Source: Codonopsis lanceolata
Taxonomy: Eukaryota; Streptophyta; Magnoliopsida; Asterales; Campanulaceae
DNA length: 64,000 nucleotides
Assembly: GCA_013146195.2 (NCBI GenBank)
Contig: CM028377.1
Span: 174,189,845-174,253,844 of the forward strand
Reading direction: 5' to 3'
Numbering within the stretch: position 1 is the first letter of the stretch; the number at the start of each line of letters is the position of its first letter. The translations under genes and the position numbers were made by a program. Positions 33,360 to 43,814 of the stretch are shown in pieces. Under the pieces are notes generated by a model. The model had not been told where the DNA came from, made no database searches, and saw only the letters and a list, made by a program, of their open reading frames with translations.

Positions 33360-34526
33360 AGATGGAGGTTAGGGAAGATGAAGTCACAAAGGGTCAATCC
33401 ATGGTTTGAGTTATAAGGTTTCCTATTGGTTGATTAATGATTGCCCTTGATTAAAACTCATCAAATGGTTGAAATTAAATCTAAAGAGGTCACAAATCAA
33501 GTGGGGGATCTGAATTGGGTCGGATAGGGTTCAAGGGTTCAGACCAAAAATCACAAATTGGAAAATCCCGTAATGCTGGTACAGGGCTGGGCGGTCGCCT
33601 AGAGGAACGGCTGAGCAAGTGCTCGATCTAAGTCTCAAGCCTGAATTTTGCGTGGTCGCTCAGTGGTCTGGATGGCCAAAATGACTTGAAAACAAGTCCA
33701 AAATGTGTCCAACTCAACCCCAAACCATAATGGATGTTTAACACACTCAAAACAGGTCCGAACATCACCCGAAACAAGGAGGAATAAAGGGCGAAACTCG
33801 AAACAAACATCAAACGATTCAACAACGAGTTAAACAAGAATACTACAAGCATGAATGGACATTCTTAATCATGTTAAGGACTAGTAAACAAGGTCTATGA
33901 TTCAAATTAACATCTCACGAGTCTCAAGACACGAAACAAGGAAAAAAGGAATGCAAACCGAGAGACCCTAATAGTCAAAAGGTCAAATGAAGCAACAATG
34001 CTTCCGAACTCTCAACCAATCATACAATGGCCAAGATTGAAGTTATAAAACAAACGAGAAGGGTTATTATATGGACTAGAGTACTCCTACAAAATTCAAC
34101 AATGATACACGAGTATAGAAACTCCAAAGACAAGATACACGCAAGGTTCGGTTTCACGCAACGCGATAAAAGCGAATGTGATGCGTTAAGCATCAAAGCA
34201 AGATTAGATTTAAGGAATCTATTCCTTAGGAAGTTTAATACTCACAATTTACTCAAGATACTCAAGAAATGGCCTAGGCTATAACCAAGATCACAAGAAA
34301 GAACTACGCGAGAACACTCAACCGAGTCGGCTCCCAACTATCGTCGAGTTACGACTTGTAACTTAAACAAGTTAAAGTCATGAGGAACATAAAGAACTAA
34401 AGTATAGACCTCTAAATAGCCTACCTACATGTCTAAAGATTCTCATATCAAGTCGGACATGAGTTGCAATGGTTATTCGGTCCGCAAAGCAAGTAATTCA
34501 AACACATGAAGGTTCGGGGTCTTACA
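33360..34526 (+). mobile_element. Gypsy-type LTR, right part
   Basis: Ends GGTTCGGGGTCTTACA at 34526, the same terminus as at 2821. The body has the same style as the left-edge LTR (GGTCACAAA..GGG..AGGTCCGAAC..) but I could not align it in detail. The left end appears cut at the junction with the reverse Copia LTR. Confidence 0.45.
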
Positions 34527-34703
34527 GACCCTACTTATATGGCGCACCTCGTTCCACTCGGAAAGGATGTTTGGAAAGTTTGGGTCCTTGTGTGTTTAGA
34601 TCCCAAGGCTCCACTGTGGAGGCCTAATTCAACCATGTCGGTGATCGAGGATGCAATTGGGAGTACATTTGCATGGCATAAAGATTTCATCACTTTTGAT
34701 TAA
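34527..34703 (+). pseudogene. CACTA (En/Spm)-type transposon protein fragment
   Basis: Reads LVPLGKDVWKVWVLVCLDPK then APLWRPNSTMSVIEDAIGST and FAWHKDFITFD followed by TAA. The pattern VPLG..V.V.V....LWRP....IEDAIGS..AW is typical of the C-terminal part of plant CACTA-associated proteins. Nothing else of such an element is recognised, and it abuts the LTR end at 34526. Confidence 0.5.
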
Positions 34704-36628
34704 TCTTGATTTCATATGGTTCTTTTGGATATGTATATTTTGCGTAGGGACTTTTATTTTCGACTTTTAGACTCTTAATCTATGTTAAGGCCTTTTATTA
34801 ATTGCTTTGGTTATTTTAGATTATTGTTTTTAAGAGACTCATGCACCACTTAAATAAGTAATCCCTTTTTAACTCCGCCAATGTTATTGTTATATATAGC
34901 ATTGCATTGTCGGTCTCAAGCCCGGATAAAGGAGGAGGGGGAAGGTTCACTTATTGGCAGCAATTGAAGATAATAAGTGGAAGAAGCAGCCTTGTTATTG
35001 CAACTGTAGCAGGAGGAGCAGCCAGGTTAGCATTGCTATATGTAGCTTCTAAGTTGTTCTTCAGGCCCTGGAAAACTTTCGATTACCTCGGTTGATATTT
35101 GTCCAAATTTCTGAAGTCCTGGCTAGTCTGCGAGTTTCATTGGTTATCGATTAATCCCTCCTTCCTGAAGTGCTTATGATTCAGTAGTTAATATTTTTAA
35201 TATATTTCTGAAGTGCTGCTAGTCTACTACTATATTGTCAATTCATTTGCTTATTTGACATTAAATAACAACCGGTGCTTGTTGGCTAGTTTCACTGGTT
35301 TCTGCAGTGCCTGCTGCTAGTTTCACTGGTACACTTGATTTTGCTCATTTTTGTAACTGAACAGAAACATTAACTTGTAACTTTGTTATCGTCCTAATGG
35401 GAAGGTTTGGCCAATAATCTGCATTAGCTTCTTGCAGCTAGATGTTCTATGCTACTAACTTGCTCTTGGATTCCAGGTAATGATAATCTATTATTGATTG
35501 GTGCAGGTACCCATTTGTGGGAACCATGGGTGGCAAGTGGCAAGTGGCAAGTGGCAACTGCTGTTTTTATGATATCATAGGTACGTAGATATTGGCCTCA
35601 TTCAATTGTTTGGTCTCATAGTGCTTGCACTAGCTAAGTTAGAAGCACTGGGGGAAATGAGAACCACTTGGGATTAAACTGCATTTGGTACTAAAACTAC
35701 TAATAACCAGCATCTAGTTGTTGTCCTTCTTTTCCACTGAACTTGTACATAGCTCATAGGAGCAAAGATATTGGCAAAATCACCTTTGAAATGGCTCTAT
35801 TCTTTAGAAAGAACATCGAGATTGCTTTACCATTCTCGGACTTCAATTGCATCTAAAGAAAAAATCATGTCATCAGTTCATTAAAAAGAGAGAGAAACCA
35901 TTAAACCATATGATTGAGATTGTGTTGCGAAAAAACTAGATAAATATGCTACATTTTTTCGTTTTTGATAAATTTCTAAACAAGTATCCTGCATATGCAT
36001 TGAATTCTTTCTCCCTACGAATAGCTAATATCATTTGCTTGAAAAGACAAATGCACACATAAAATCACATATCAAATGTAGTACTTTTGTTGATTTCAAA
36101 TCAAAGAGTAGTAGGAAAAACCGAAGAATCACTGAGATCCGTCCTCTACCGCAAACTTCACAACACAATAGCTTTTACAGAACGAAAAACCTGTAAACAT
36201 CAACAAAATCAGAAACGTAAATCAATACGTACAAGTCATGTTGGTCTGAGAAGGGAAACTAACTCTTCGAGGTTACAAGTAATGTTGATCACAGAATAGC
36301 TTCAATTGATAACTACTACCTTCATGTGCAGACAAAAACCCACAAGAATCTTCACACTTTTGTTCATGATTTTAAACAAAAGAGCAATCAGATGCACAAA
36401 ACAAAGACATTTGTTTAGTTGACGTATTTCATCACTGGTACAAGCAACATCTTCACTAGAAGCGGTTTAAGTTCAGGTTTTTTTCTGGAAATCCTAGTGC
36501 ATCCTTGCATGATTGCCAATGAAACATTCCAAGCTTATTTCTCTGACTCTTCTAGTAGCTTCATTTACACACACACACACACACGCACACACACATATAT
36601 ATATAATCTAGCTAAAATTTCTACTATA
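34704..36628. other. Intergenic DNA
   Basis: No gene recognised. CAAGCCCGGATAAAGGAGG at 34919-34937 is a phrase I associate with dispersed plant repeats. GGCAAGT is repeated three times at 35530-35555. Confidence 0.4.
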
Positions 36629-36630
36629 TA

Positions 36631-36807
36631 CTCCCTCCGTTCCGAGCAAAGAGTCCATTATTTCATTTTGGGATGTTTCACTTAAAGAATCTACTTTAAT
36701 AAATTAAGGCATAAAAGTGTTATTTTATTACTAATGGACTACTAAAAGTGTCATTTTCTTTAAAAAATTGACTTTCAAACCGGGATTCTTTGCCCGGAAC
36801 GAGGGAG
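36631..36807. mobile_element. Stowaway-type MITE
   Basis: CTCCCTCCGTTCCG at the left and CGGAACGAGGGAG at the right are inverted repeats, and TA lies at both flanks (36629-36630, 36808-36809). At 177 bp with no coding capacity, this is a standard Stowaway (Tc1/mariner-derived) MITE. Confidence 0.92.
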
Positions 36808-36809
36808 TA

Positions 36810-39050
36810 TTATCTTTTTATTTTTTTTCTTAATAATTTTAAATATAAATATGGTGCAAGTTGTAAATATTTTAATAATCAAATAGGAATTTCATGTTGC
36901 TGATGAAAAAAAATATGAGATTAATACTAGTGAATCTTAAAAAATTACAATATTCTCATAAGCACTTCATAAAATCATGTTTTTTTCTTCATGTCTTTTA
37001 TATAGTTCAAACCTCTTCCTTTTTTTTTTCTTTGAATAAGAGATAAATGAATGAAAGAAAATGTCATGAATAAAAAACAGAAAAACTGAACAAGAAACTA
37101 AGTTCAAAATATGGAGCCAACAAGGTTTGAACACTTAACCAAGCAAATACAAGCAAGAGATGTTTCCACTTTCCAGGGTAGGCTAGGGACTACTTTTAAG
37201 AAATTGCTTTTAAGAAATTGTTGAATGAAAAGAAAGTAGCACAAATAAAAAACAGGAAAACAAAAGTAATTAAGTCCTAAATTTGCGTCCACCTAGGATG
37301 GAACACTTAACCAAGCATGTACAAGCAAGAGATGCATTTCCAAGTATGCTAGGGACTGTTTGATGAAAACAAAGAACAAACATTTATATATTTAGTTTCG
37401 ATACTGTTCAAGAACACCTATATTAGATTTTTTTTTTCCATAAAATTTGAGGTCATGCAATTGCATGGCCTTGCATATCATAGATCCCGCCTGAACAAAC
37501 TAATAATCACAAATGCATACCTTTTTAGGGAATCTAGGAGTTTCGCTCCTCTTTGCATAGGAGCATGAACCCTGATTGTTTGAAGAACCTCAGAGAGCCT
37601 GCAGGTCAAAACATGGAACAGAAGTAATTTACTCTGAACTTCACTAGAGTTGAACATCACTGGTTACTTTACCACGTGTAATCAGCTGTCCATGAAAAAC
37701 ACCTACGAAGATACTTGAGACACATTTGTTGAATTTAGTATCAAGAAGGAAGTACTGGAAGCACAAGCTTAAATATTTTATCCACCTCAGCTTCAGAGTA
37801 TGTGCAGTGTGCTTATTAGCTTTATAGGGTGTTCCATGAATGTGCACTCCGAGCTGCCAGTAGCATTTTCTATTTCCATAGGGGTTCAAGCTGATGGATG
37901 ATCATATTGAGTTATCTCTGTAATAAAAGGCTTCTGAGACCTGATCAATGAAAGAAAGATCATCCAGAACATCAAGGGATTAGGTGCCATCCGCAGAGCC
38001 AGATCCAGGACGTTGACATAAGTCAGATGGAAGATGAACAGCAGCATTGTGCAACTAAGATATAAATGAGGTGCAATCTTCACCTAAAATCTATCCTTTT
38101 AAGTAGAGGCTTCGCTAGTTCACTACGTAATGACTTCTCCATTGTTTCATCCACCACAATGTCCGCACTTTCGTATCTGTCTGAGAAGCCAACCTCACAC
38201 ATGGTTAAAGGGCTATCATTTCATTGGTAACTGAAAGAGAGTATGTCGCATCTAGTTGCCCACACATAACGTCGCATCCAAATTCAAAGCATTATCAGGC
38301 TTATCATGAATTACTGCATAAGTAGAACAATTATCATCCATGCAATGTCAGGCTTATCATGAATTGTTGCTTAAGTAGAACAATTATCATCCATGCAATG
38401 TCACTATTCAATATTTCATTTTCTCCCTGTGAAGTTATTTGAGAATGTTCTCCAGATGAACTGTGAAACAATAGAAGTGGCAAGCATCTCTTCTCTACTT
38501 TGTGTCACAATATCAGGGTCAATATCTCCATTGAGTGAGCTAATTGCCGTGTAAAACTACTTGGACTTCGGTTTGAACCACTAACATGAAACCGTGAAGT
38601 CGATCACCTTTCATCAACTCTTTGAGAGTAAATTATTCCAATCATTCTGTTGTCCCTATATCTTTGATGGAGGAACTAGCTGATACATTCAGCAATGTAT
38701 TCTTAGAGAGAGGTTGAGCCAAGCTGCTCATACAAGGAATATTTTCCAAATTGATATTTGAACTACTCTTATCCTGCATGTCTAACTGGGTATCGTCTAC
38801 TTGACTTTGTTGTCAGCAACAGTTGCCAGAGGTCCAGGGTGAGGCCTAGAAGTAATTTGGATGCATATCCGCTTCATGTTTTCATGAGCATCCAATAAAC
38901 CCCACCAAACTACAAATGGAAGATACATACCAAAATCAAAAATTCAGCAGAAGCTCGTCCTGATAACTTATCTCTTGCCAGTTCTGTCACATTTAACTGC
39001 AAAAGGGCAACTGTTACAAGAAATAGCAGCATGCAGAATGGTTATTAATC
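36810..39050. other. Intergenic DNA with remnants of an unidentified gene
   Basis: A direct repeat of GAACACTTAACCAAGCA..ACAAGCAAGAGATG occurs near 37128 and 37300. A 50-bp tandem duplication lies at 38297-38398 (TCAGGCTTATCATGAATT..). On the minus strand DVLDDLSFIDQVSEAFYYRD (about 37910-37970) and LSEVLQTIRVHAPM (about 37560-37600) look like coding remnants with frame breaks between them. I do not recognise the family. Confidence 0.35.
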
Positions 39051-39052
39051 AG

Positions 39053-39280
39053 CATAATGATGATTCTGCATGTATTTTGTGTGTATCTCACAGGTGGATT
39101 TAAAAAACCCCGTGAATTGATTTGGGTTATTGGTGTGGTTTTGGCTGTATTGACCACATCTTTTGGCGTAACTGGTTATTCCTTACCTTGGGACCAAATT
39201 GGTTATTGGGCAGTGAAAATTGTAACCGGTGTACCTGAAGCTATTCCTGTAATAGGATTGCCTTTGGTAGAATTATTGTG
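39053..39280 (+). pseudogene. petB: Nuclear copy of chloroplast petB (cytochrome b6) segment
   Basis: Reads MMILHVFCVYLTGGFKKPRE, LIWVIGVVLAVLTTSFGVTG, YSLPWDQIGYWAVKIVTGVP and EAIPVIGLPLVELL. This is the central part of cytochrome b6, the diheme subunit of the thylakoid cytochrome b6f complex. Differences from the usual plastid protein include C for R in HVFRVYL, I for T in ELTWVTG, and L for S in VIGSPLVELL. The surrounding petB sequence is absent and the frame ends in foreign sequence (CDKN, stop). It is a plastid-to-nucleus DNA insertion of about 230 bp, kept open by chance and not a functional gene. Confidence 0.93.
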
Positions 39281-40437
39281 CGACAAAAACTAAAAGAACG
39301 CAACTTCACCTTCTGCTCTTGGACTCTGATGCAAAAACAAGTAGAGAGTTATTCACTGAATAGCTAAACTCCAATCAGAACTCAAGAGAAGATAAGGGAG
39401 ACCAAAGCAGAAAGGAAATGCGATGGAAGGAGTACAACTAAGAACCCACAAACAACAACAGGAGCATTATCCCAAAGCTTTGACACAGCATACACCCTGT
39501 CCAGAAAGTAAAGGTGTTTATTCTGTGCTGTTTGGGTTTATGAAAACAGAAGAGAAACAAATTCAGTCTTTTTTTAATTTATAAGAATGTTTCAGAGGTA
39601 AAGCACCGTGACTTCATCACTGTTAAATAAATGAGTTTTGTTGAAATATAAATTGATAAACTTGTCTTCCTGATGCTTCTATTTCTTTTTTTCTTTTTTT
39701 ACTTTCCCTTTCATTTTCCTTTTGCACTTTCAAGAATCAAACAGAACATTAGCTTAAAGCAACAATGAAAACTGTGAAAACCCACTTGAAGCTCTGTAGT
39801 ATTAAATTATTAATAGCATGCAGAACACCTAAAGCTAATCGCTTATCTTTAAAATTCTCTGGACTTTTTTATGGTCTCCAATCCCCATTTTGACTTGGCC
39901 ACTGTCTCACCAAAAAATTGACAGCTCTATACTATCAATTTAAGCCAGTAAAATGTTCACGCCAGATTCAATGAAAATCTAAGGCGCATCTATGAGCGAG
40001 CTAAGTGGGCTACCCCACGTGATTAAGCGAATGGGAATCATTTATGAATAAACAACTTAAGCCAATTTTAGTTGCATGCGCTTATGAGAAATAAAGGTGA
40101 AGCACCACACAATCCAGTAGGAGAGAGAGAGAGAGAGACCAAACAATTAGAAGAGCCAAGTGGAATACTTAACTTAAGCAAGCATATACAGTGATAACCC
40201 AGGTAGATTGGGACTTAAACTAAAGCTACCGCAAAGCATGACAAAAGCAACACAATCTTTACAGAAAATATACACAAAAAGATCAGATCAGAAAACAAAG
40301 TACTAAAACGAAAAGTGATGGCAGTATATCATCAATTAATAGATTGTCTTCAAATAATTCATACTTGGGAAGCTGAATCTATAACTTGTACTAATATCGT
40401 CTAAAATTTAGGATTAATAAACCTCAAATTTGACAAT
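39281..40437. other. Downstream flank of the PPR gene
   Basis: AT-rich; the part next to 40438 should include the 3' untranslated region of the minus-strand PPR gene. A GAGA run lies at 40120-40138. No other feature. Confidence 0.45.
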
Positions 40438-42690
40438 TCACCAATAATCTTTGCAAGAACACTCCCCATCTTTGAAATGGTGGAATCTCTTAGCATCCCG
40501 CATAACAAGTACTCTGCCAACCAACTTGGAAATGATCTTCATTGCATTGTGGCAATCACCACAAACACGTAGATTTTTTATTACACGCAACGAAGAGCGA
40601 GCTGGACTGGTAATAAGACCCCGAGCAACAGCAAGCCTCTCGCTATGTGCAAGAAGAGCTTCCTCCTTGCCTTCTTGATCTATATCGTGGAGAACAAATT
40701 TAGTCTCTGGCACATAACCAGCCTCTTTCATTTGTTGTCTCAATCCCCTGAGTAACACATATAACCTTTCGCTGTCAGGAGACGTATCTCCTGCCCTGTA
40801 TTCATGGGTCCTAGTTTTAACCTCCAGTGGATTTTCACGAGCTAATTTCCTTTTCTCCTTCTCTTTTTCCTTTGCAAGATCAGAAGCTGTAAGTGGAATT
40901 AGGCCTGCCTTTGATTGCTCGTCTAAGCGAGATGGATCAAGTTGCTCAACAATATCAGCACAGCGATCCCCAAGCTCTGTTTGTCCATGAATTCGACATA
41001 GATTCATCAAGGTTTCCCAAACATCCACACTAGGTTCCACGGGCATCTTTTCAATGAACTCCAAAGCTTCATCCAAATACCCTGTACTTCCAAGCATCTC
41101 CACTACACTCACATAATGCTTCATCGATGGAACAATGCCATAATCCTTGCTCATTGATTCAAAGTGCAAGAGGCCCTCAGTGATGTCTCCTAAGACACTA
41201 CAAGCAAAGAAGACACCAATAAACATTTCACTATCAGGCTTCAATCCTATTTTCTTAAATTTAGTGAACAATTCGATTGCCTCCTCTCCAAGACCATTCT
41301 TAGCAAGCCATGTGATCATGGTATCCCAAGAAGTCAGATTCCGTTGGGGCATTCCATTAAACACCTCATATGCATCTTCCATAGAGCCACATTTACCATA
41401 CATTTCCAGAATTTTGTTGCCAGTGCTAACATCGAGAAGAGGTACTGATCTCGTGAGGTGCTCGTGAACACACTTTGCCTCTTGAAGCGCTTCATCCTCT
41501 CCACATGCCTTCATCAGCAATAAATATCGTGGCATATCAATGGATATGCGCTGCTTCTCTAGTAAACCCAAAACTTCCACAGCTTCCTTCAGTTTACCAT
41601 CCTTGCAGAAAGCATCAAACTCCGCAAGAGAGCCACGCAATTGGCTGGTCTCAGCAGCTTCATCAGACTCGTCAAACGATTCTGAACTACTGGATACGTG
41701 AGAATCTGCAGCACCACTATAAAAAGGCTTATTTGGGACCTGCTGATCATTTGAAGCAAACCCTCCAGCCTTTTCCCTTGCATAACCATTTGAGCTCCCA
41801 ACACTTTCTCCATAAAACCCGCTTGTGCTTTGCTGTTTTATTCCCATATTGCTATTAGAACCAACACCTGCTACAAGCGAAAAAGTTCCATTCGTTCCCA
41901 AATTATAGTTACTGGAACTTTGCTGTGACCTTCCAATATTTCCCATGTAATTATCTCTAGAACTCTGCTGAGACTGAACATTAGTTTCTCTGTAACGTCC
42001 ATCAACAGACTCTCTTGCTCCCTCTTGCTTAAATCCAAACCAACTCTGTGTGTTCTTACTTTCCCCAGCTAACCCACTTGAACTTTGCTGTGAAGTCCTC
42101 AAACCCTCCTTGTTAAACCCACTTAAACTCCTCCCTTCCTCTCCCCACCTATTTCCATAATTCCCATTAAAGTTTCCATTTTCGGGCGCAACTGAGTTCT
42201 GTTGAAATCCATTCCCACCACCCTCAGTGTAATTCGAATTATACTCATTCTGTCGAGATCCATAACCAAATACTCCTGTGTTATTAGAAAAACTACCGTT
42301 TCTTCTACCTACACTTTCTAGATGCTCACTTCTATCGTTTTGTCCATAAGCCCAACTAAGGTTTTGTTGAAAATTTCCACCATGTAACCCATCTAATCCA
42401 TCTGGTTTGTTAGCGGAATCACTATTAATATTTCCTCCATACGACCAATCTTGACCAAACCCACTCGAAACCCCAATACCATGTTGTGAATGTTCTACAT
42501 GATTTCTTCCCCCATCCTGTCCAACTGGGTTTTCAAAATTGAATCTTTCATCAATGGCAGTGTTGTGGAGTGTGCTGAAACTTCTAACAAAATCAAAGGG
42601 TTTAACAGCAGGATTGGGATTGGAGCTGCGTACCTTATACAAAGCTTTAAGTGATTTTATGGCGTGGATCGTGGCTCTTGTTTGGGTCAT
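40438..42690 (-). CDS. DYW-type PPR protein, MEF8/MEF8S-like organellar RNA editing factor
   Basis: An intronless 750-residue protein. Residues 1-45 are Arg/Ser-rich without acidic residues until about 55, fitting a mitochondrial (or dual) transit peptide. Residues about 50-345 are low complexity, rich in Asn, Gln, Ser and Gly, with recurring QQSS motifs. A short PPR tract follows from about 352 (SLAEFDAFCKDGKLKEAVEV, NKILEMYGKCGSMEDAYEVF, WDTMITWLAKNGLGEEAIEL). E-type sequence leads into a full DYW domain from about 617, with HSE at about 681, CGDCH and the C-terminal CKDYW. HxE and CxxC ligand sets are those of the DYW cytidine deaminase that converts C to U in organelle RNA. Few PPR motifs and the A/Q/N-rich head fit the MEF8, MEF8S and DYW2-related group, several of which supply deaminase activity in trans. 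The open frame extends upstream without an ATG, so the ATG at 42690 is chosen as start. Confidence 0.92.
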   Translation of the reverse strand: MTQTRATIHAIKSLKALYKVRSSNPNPAVKPFDFVRSFSTLHNTAIDERFNFENPVGQDGGRNHVEHSQHGIGVSSGFGQDWSYGGNINSDSANKPDGLDGLHGGNFQQNLSWAYGQNDRSEHLESVGRRNGSFSNNTGVFGYGSRQNEYNSNYTEGGGNGFQQNSVAPENGNFNGNYGNRWGEEGRSLSGFNKEGLRTSQQSSSGLAGESKNTQSWFGFKQEGARESVDGRYRETNVQSQQSSRDNYMGNIGRSQQSSSNYNLGTNGTFSLVAGVGSNSNMGIKQQSTSGFYGESVGSSNGYAREKAGGFASNDQQVPNKPFYSGAADSHVSSSSESFDESDEAAETSQLRGSLAEFDAFCKDGKLKEAVEVLGLLEKQRISIDMPRYLLLMKACGEDEALQEAKCVHEHLTRSVPLLDVSTGNKILEMYGKCGSMEDAYEVFNGMPQRNLTSWDTMITWLAKNGLGEEAIELFTKFKKIGLKPDSEMFIGVFFACSVLGDITEGLLHFESMSKDYGIVPSMKHYVSVVEMLGSTGYLDEALEFIEKMPVEPSVDVWETLMNLCRIHGQTELGDRCADIVEQLDPSRLDEQSKAGLIPLTASDLAKEKEKEKRKLARENPLEVKTRTHEYRAGDTSPDSERLYVLLRGLRQQMKEAGYVPETKFVLHDIDQEGKEEALLAHSERLAVARGLITSPARSSLRVIKNLRVCGDCHNAMKIISKLVGRVLVMRDAKRFHHFKDGECSCKDYW

Positions 42691-43800
42691 TGGTTGGTAA
42701 GGATTGCCCGAGTCAACTCGGTGAAGAGGGGAGGGTGAGAGACTCAGAGACGGTGAAGCAAAACCTGGTTGCAAGTCGCTGAAATTGTTAAACCCTCCGC
42801 GGTGAGGAGTGGGAGGAGAAGAAAAACGTTGGTTAGGTGGTAGGCCTATGGTCCATCTGACAAGGCTTTCGAAATGGGCTTCGTCGTGAAGGTCCTGCAG
42901 GAGAGTGTGCTCGTCTGTGTGGGTGGGTGGGGATGGGGGAGAAATTAAGTCCGTAACTTTTGGTGAAATTATAATGTCTTCACATTATTTTCTTTTTAGA
43001 AAAAATTACAAATTGATACATCTTTTAAAACATATTTTAAAATAAATTTAGCTATTTTTTAAACATATCTTTTAGGTATATTTTTTGGACGAAAGTATGT
43101 CGCTGCCCTTTTATCTGTTTGTTTGTGTGAAAGATTTCTTATCTGGGATCACCTTCTTTATTCGAGAAACAATAAAACCCAACAGATCGAATAAACAAAA
43201 CTCAGCAGATCAATCTCTCTAGAAATTCTCTCTAAAAAACTCTTTCTTTGAAAATCCAGCAGGCTGATCTCTCCTTTGATCGGAGATTGAGAAGGATTTT
43301 GGGGATTTTTGGGGTTTTGCTTGTTAAACTTTCTCTCTCTAAAACCCAATGAGAGATTGATCTGTTGGGTTTAACCGACGAGACTGACTATCCTCCTACC
43401 ACAAAGTTTTAGTCAAAAACACTTTCGATATTTCTTTTCAATTTTTATTTTATGGTAAATTACTTGATAGAAAAGACAAAAATTGTCATTCCAGAACATA
43501 CCACACCTTAGCTCAAGAAACAATCACAACCATACATTCACATTCAAGTTGATATAGCCTTTCAAAACCGTCCTTTATAAACATCACATTATTCGAGCAA
43601 ATCTTCACAGATGGCACTCCTTTTTTTATTCGATTTGAGCTAAAGAAATCGGCACCATTTTCATTGTTTTGAAGCGTGACAACGCAGCAAAAATGAAGCT
43701 TTTTATTTTTCTTTACTTCATCTGTTCAGATCTGAATTGTCTCATGGTTCATCATCGAAAGCTTTTCCACATTTGAGCCCTAGGCTTTGATTGCAAAAAA
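42691..43800. other. Upstream region of the PPR gene
   Basis: The PPR frame stays open leftwards of its ATG to about 42970 without a methionine, so this part is probably 5' untranslated leader. No other gene; small frames near 43158-43349 look random. Confidence 0.5.
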
Positions 43801-43814
43801 AATGTTAAAACAAT

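Noticed and set aside
34907..35095. Small basic protein with a membrane-like stretch
   Set aside because: No recognisable family, no splice or promoter logic, and it overlaps a repeat-like phrase.
40451..41858. Several plus-strand frames opposite the PPR gene
   Set aside because: Antisense shadows of the DYW protein; no family resemblance.
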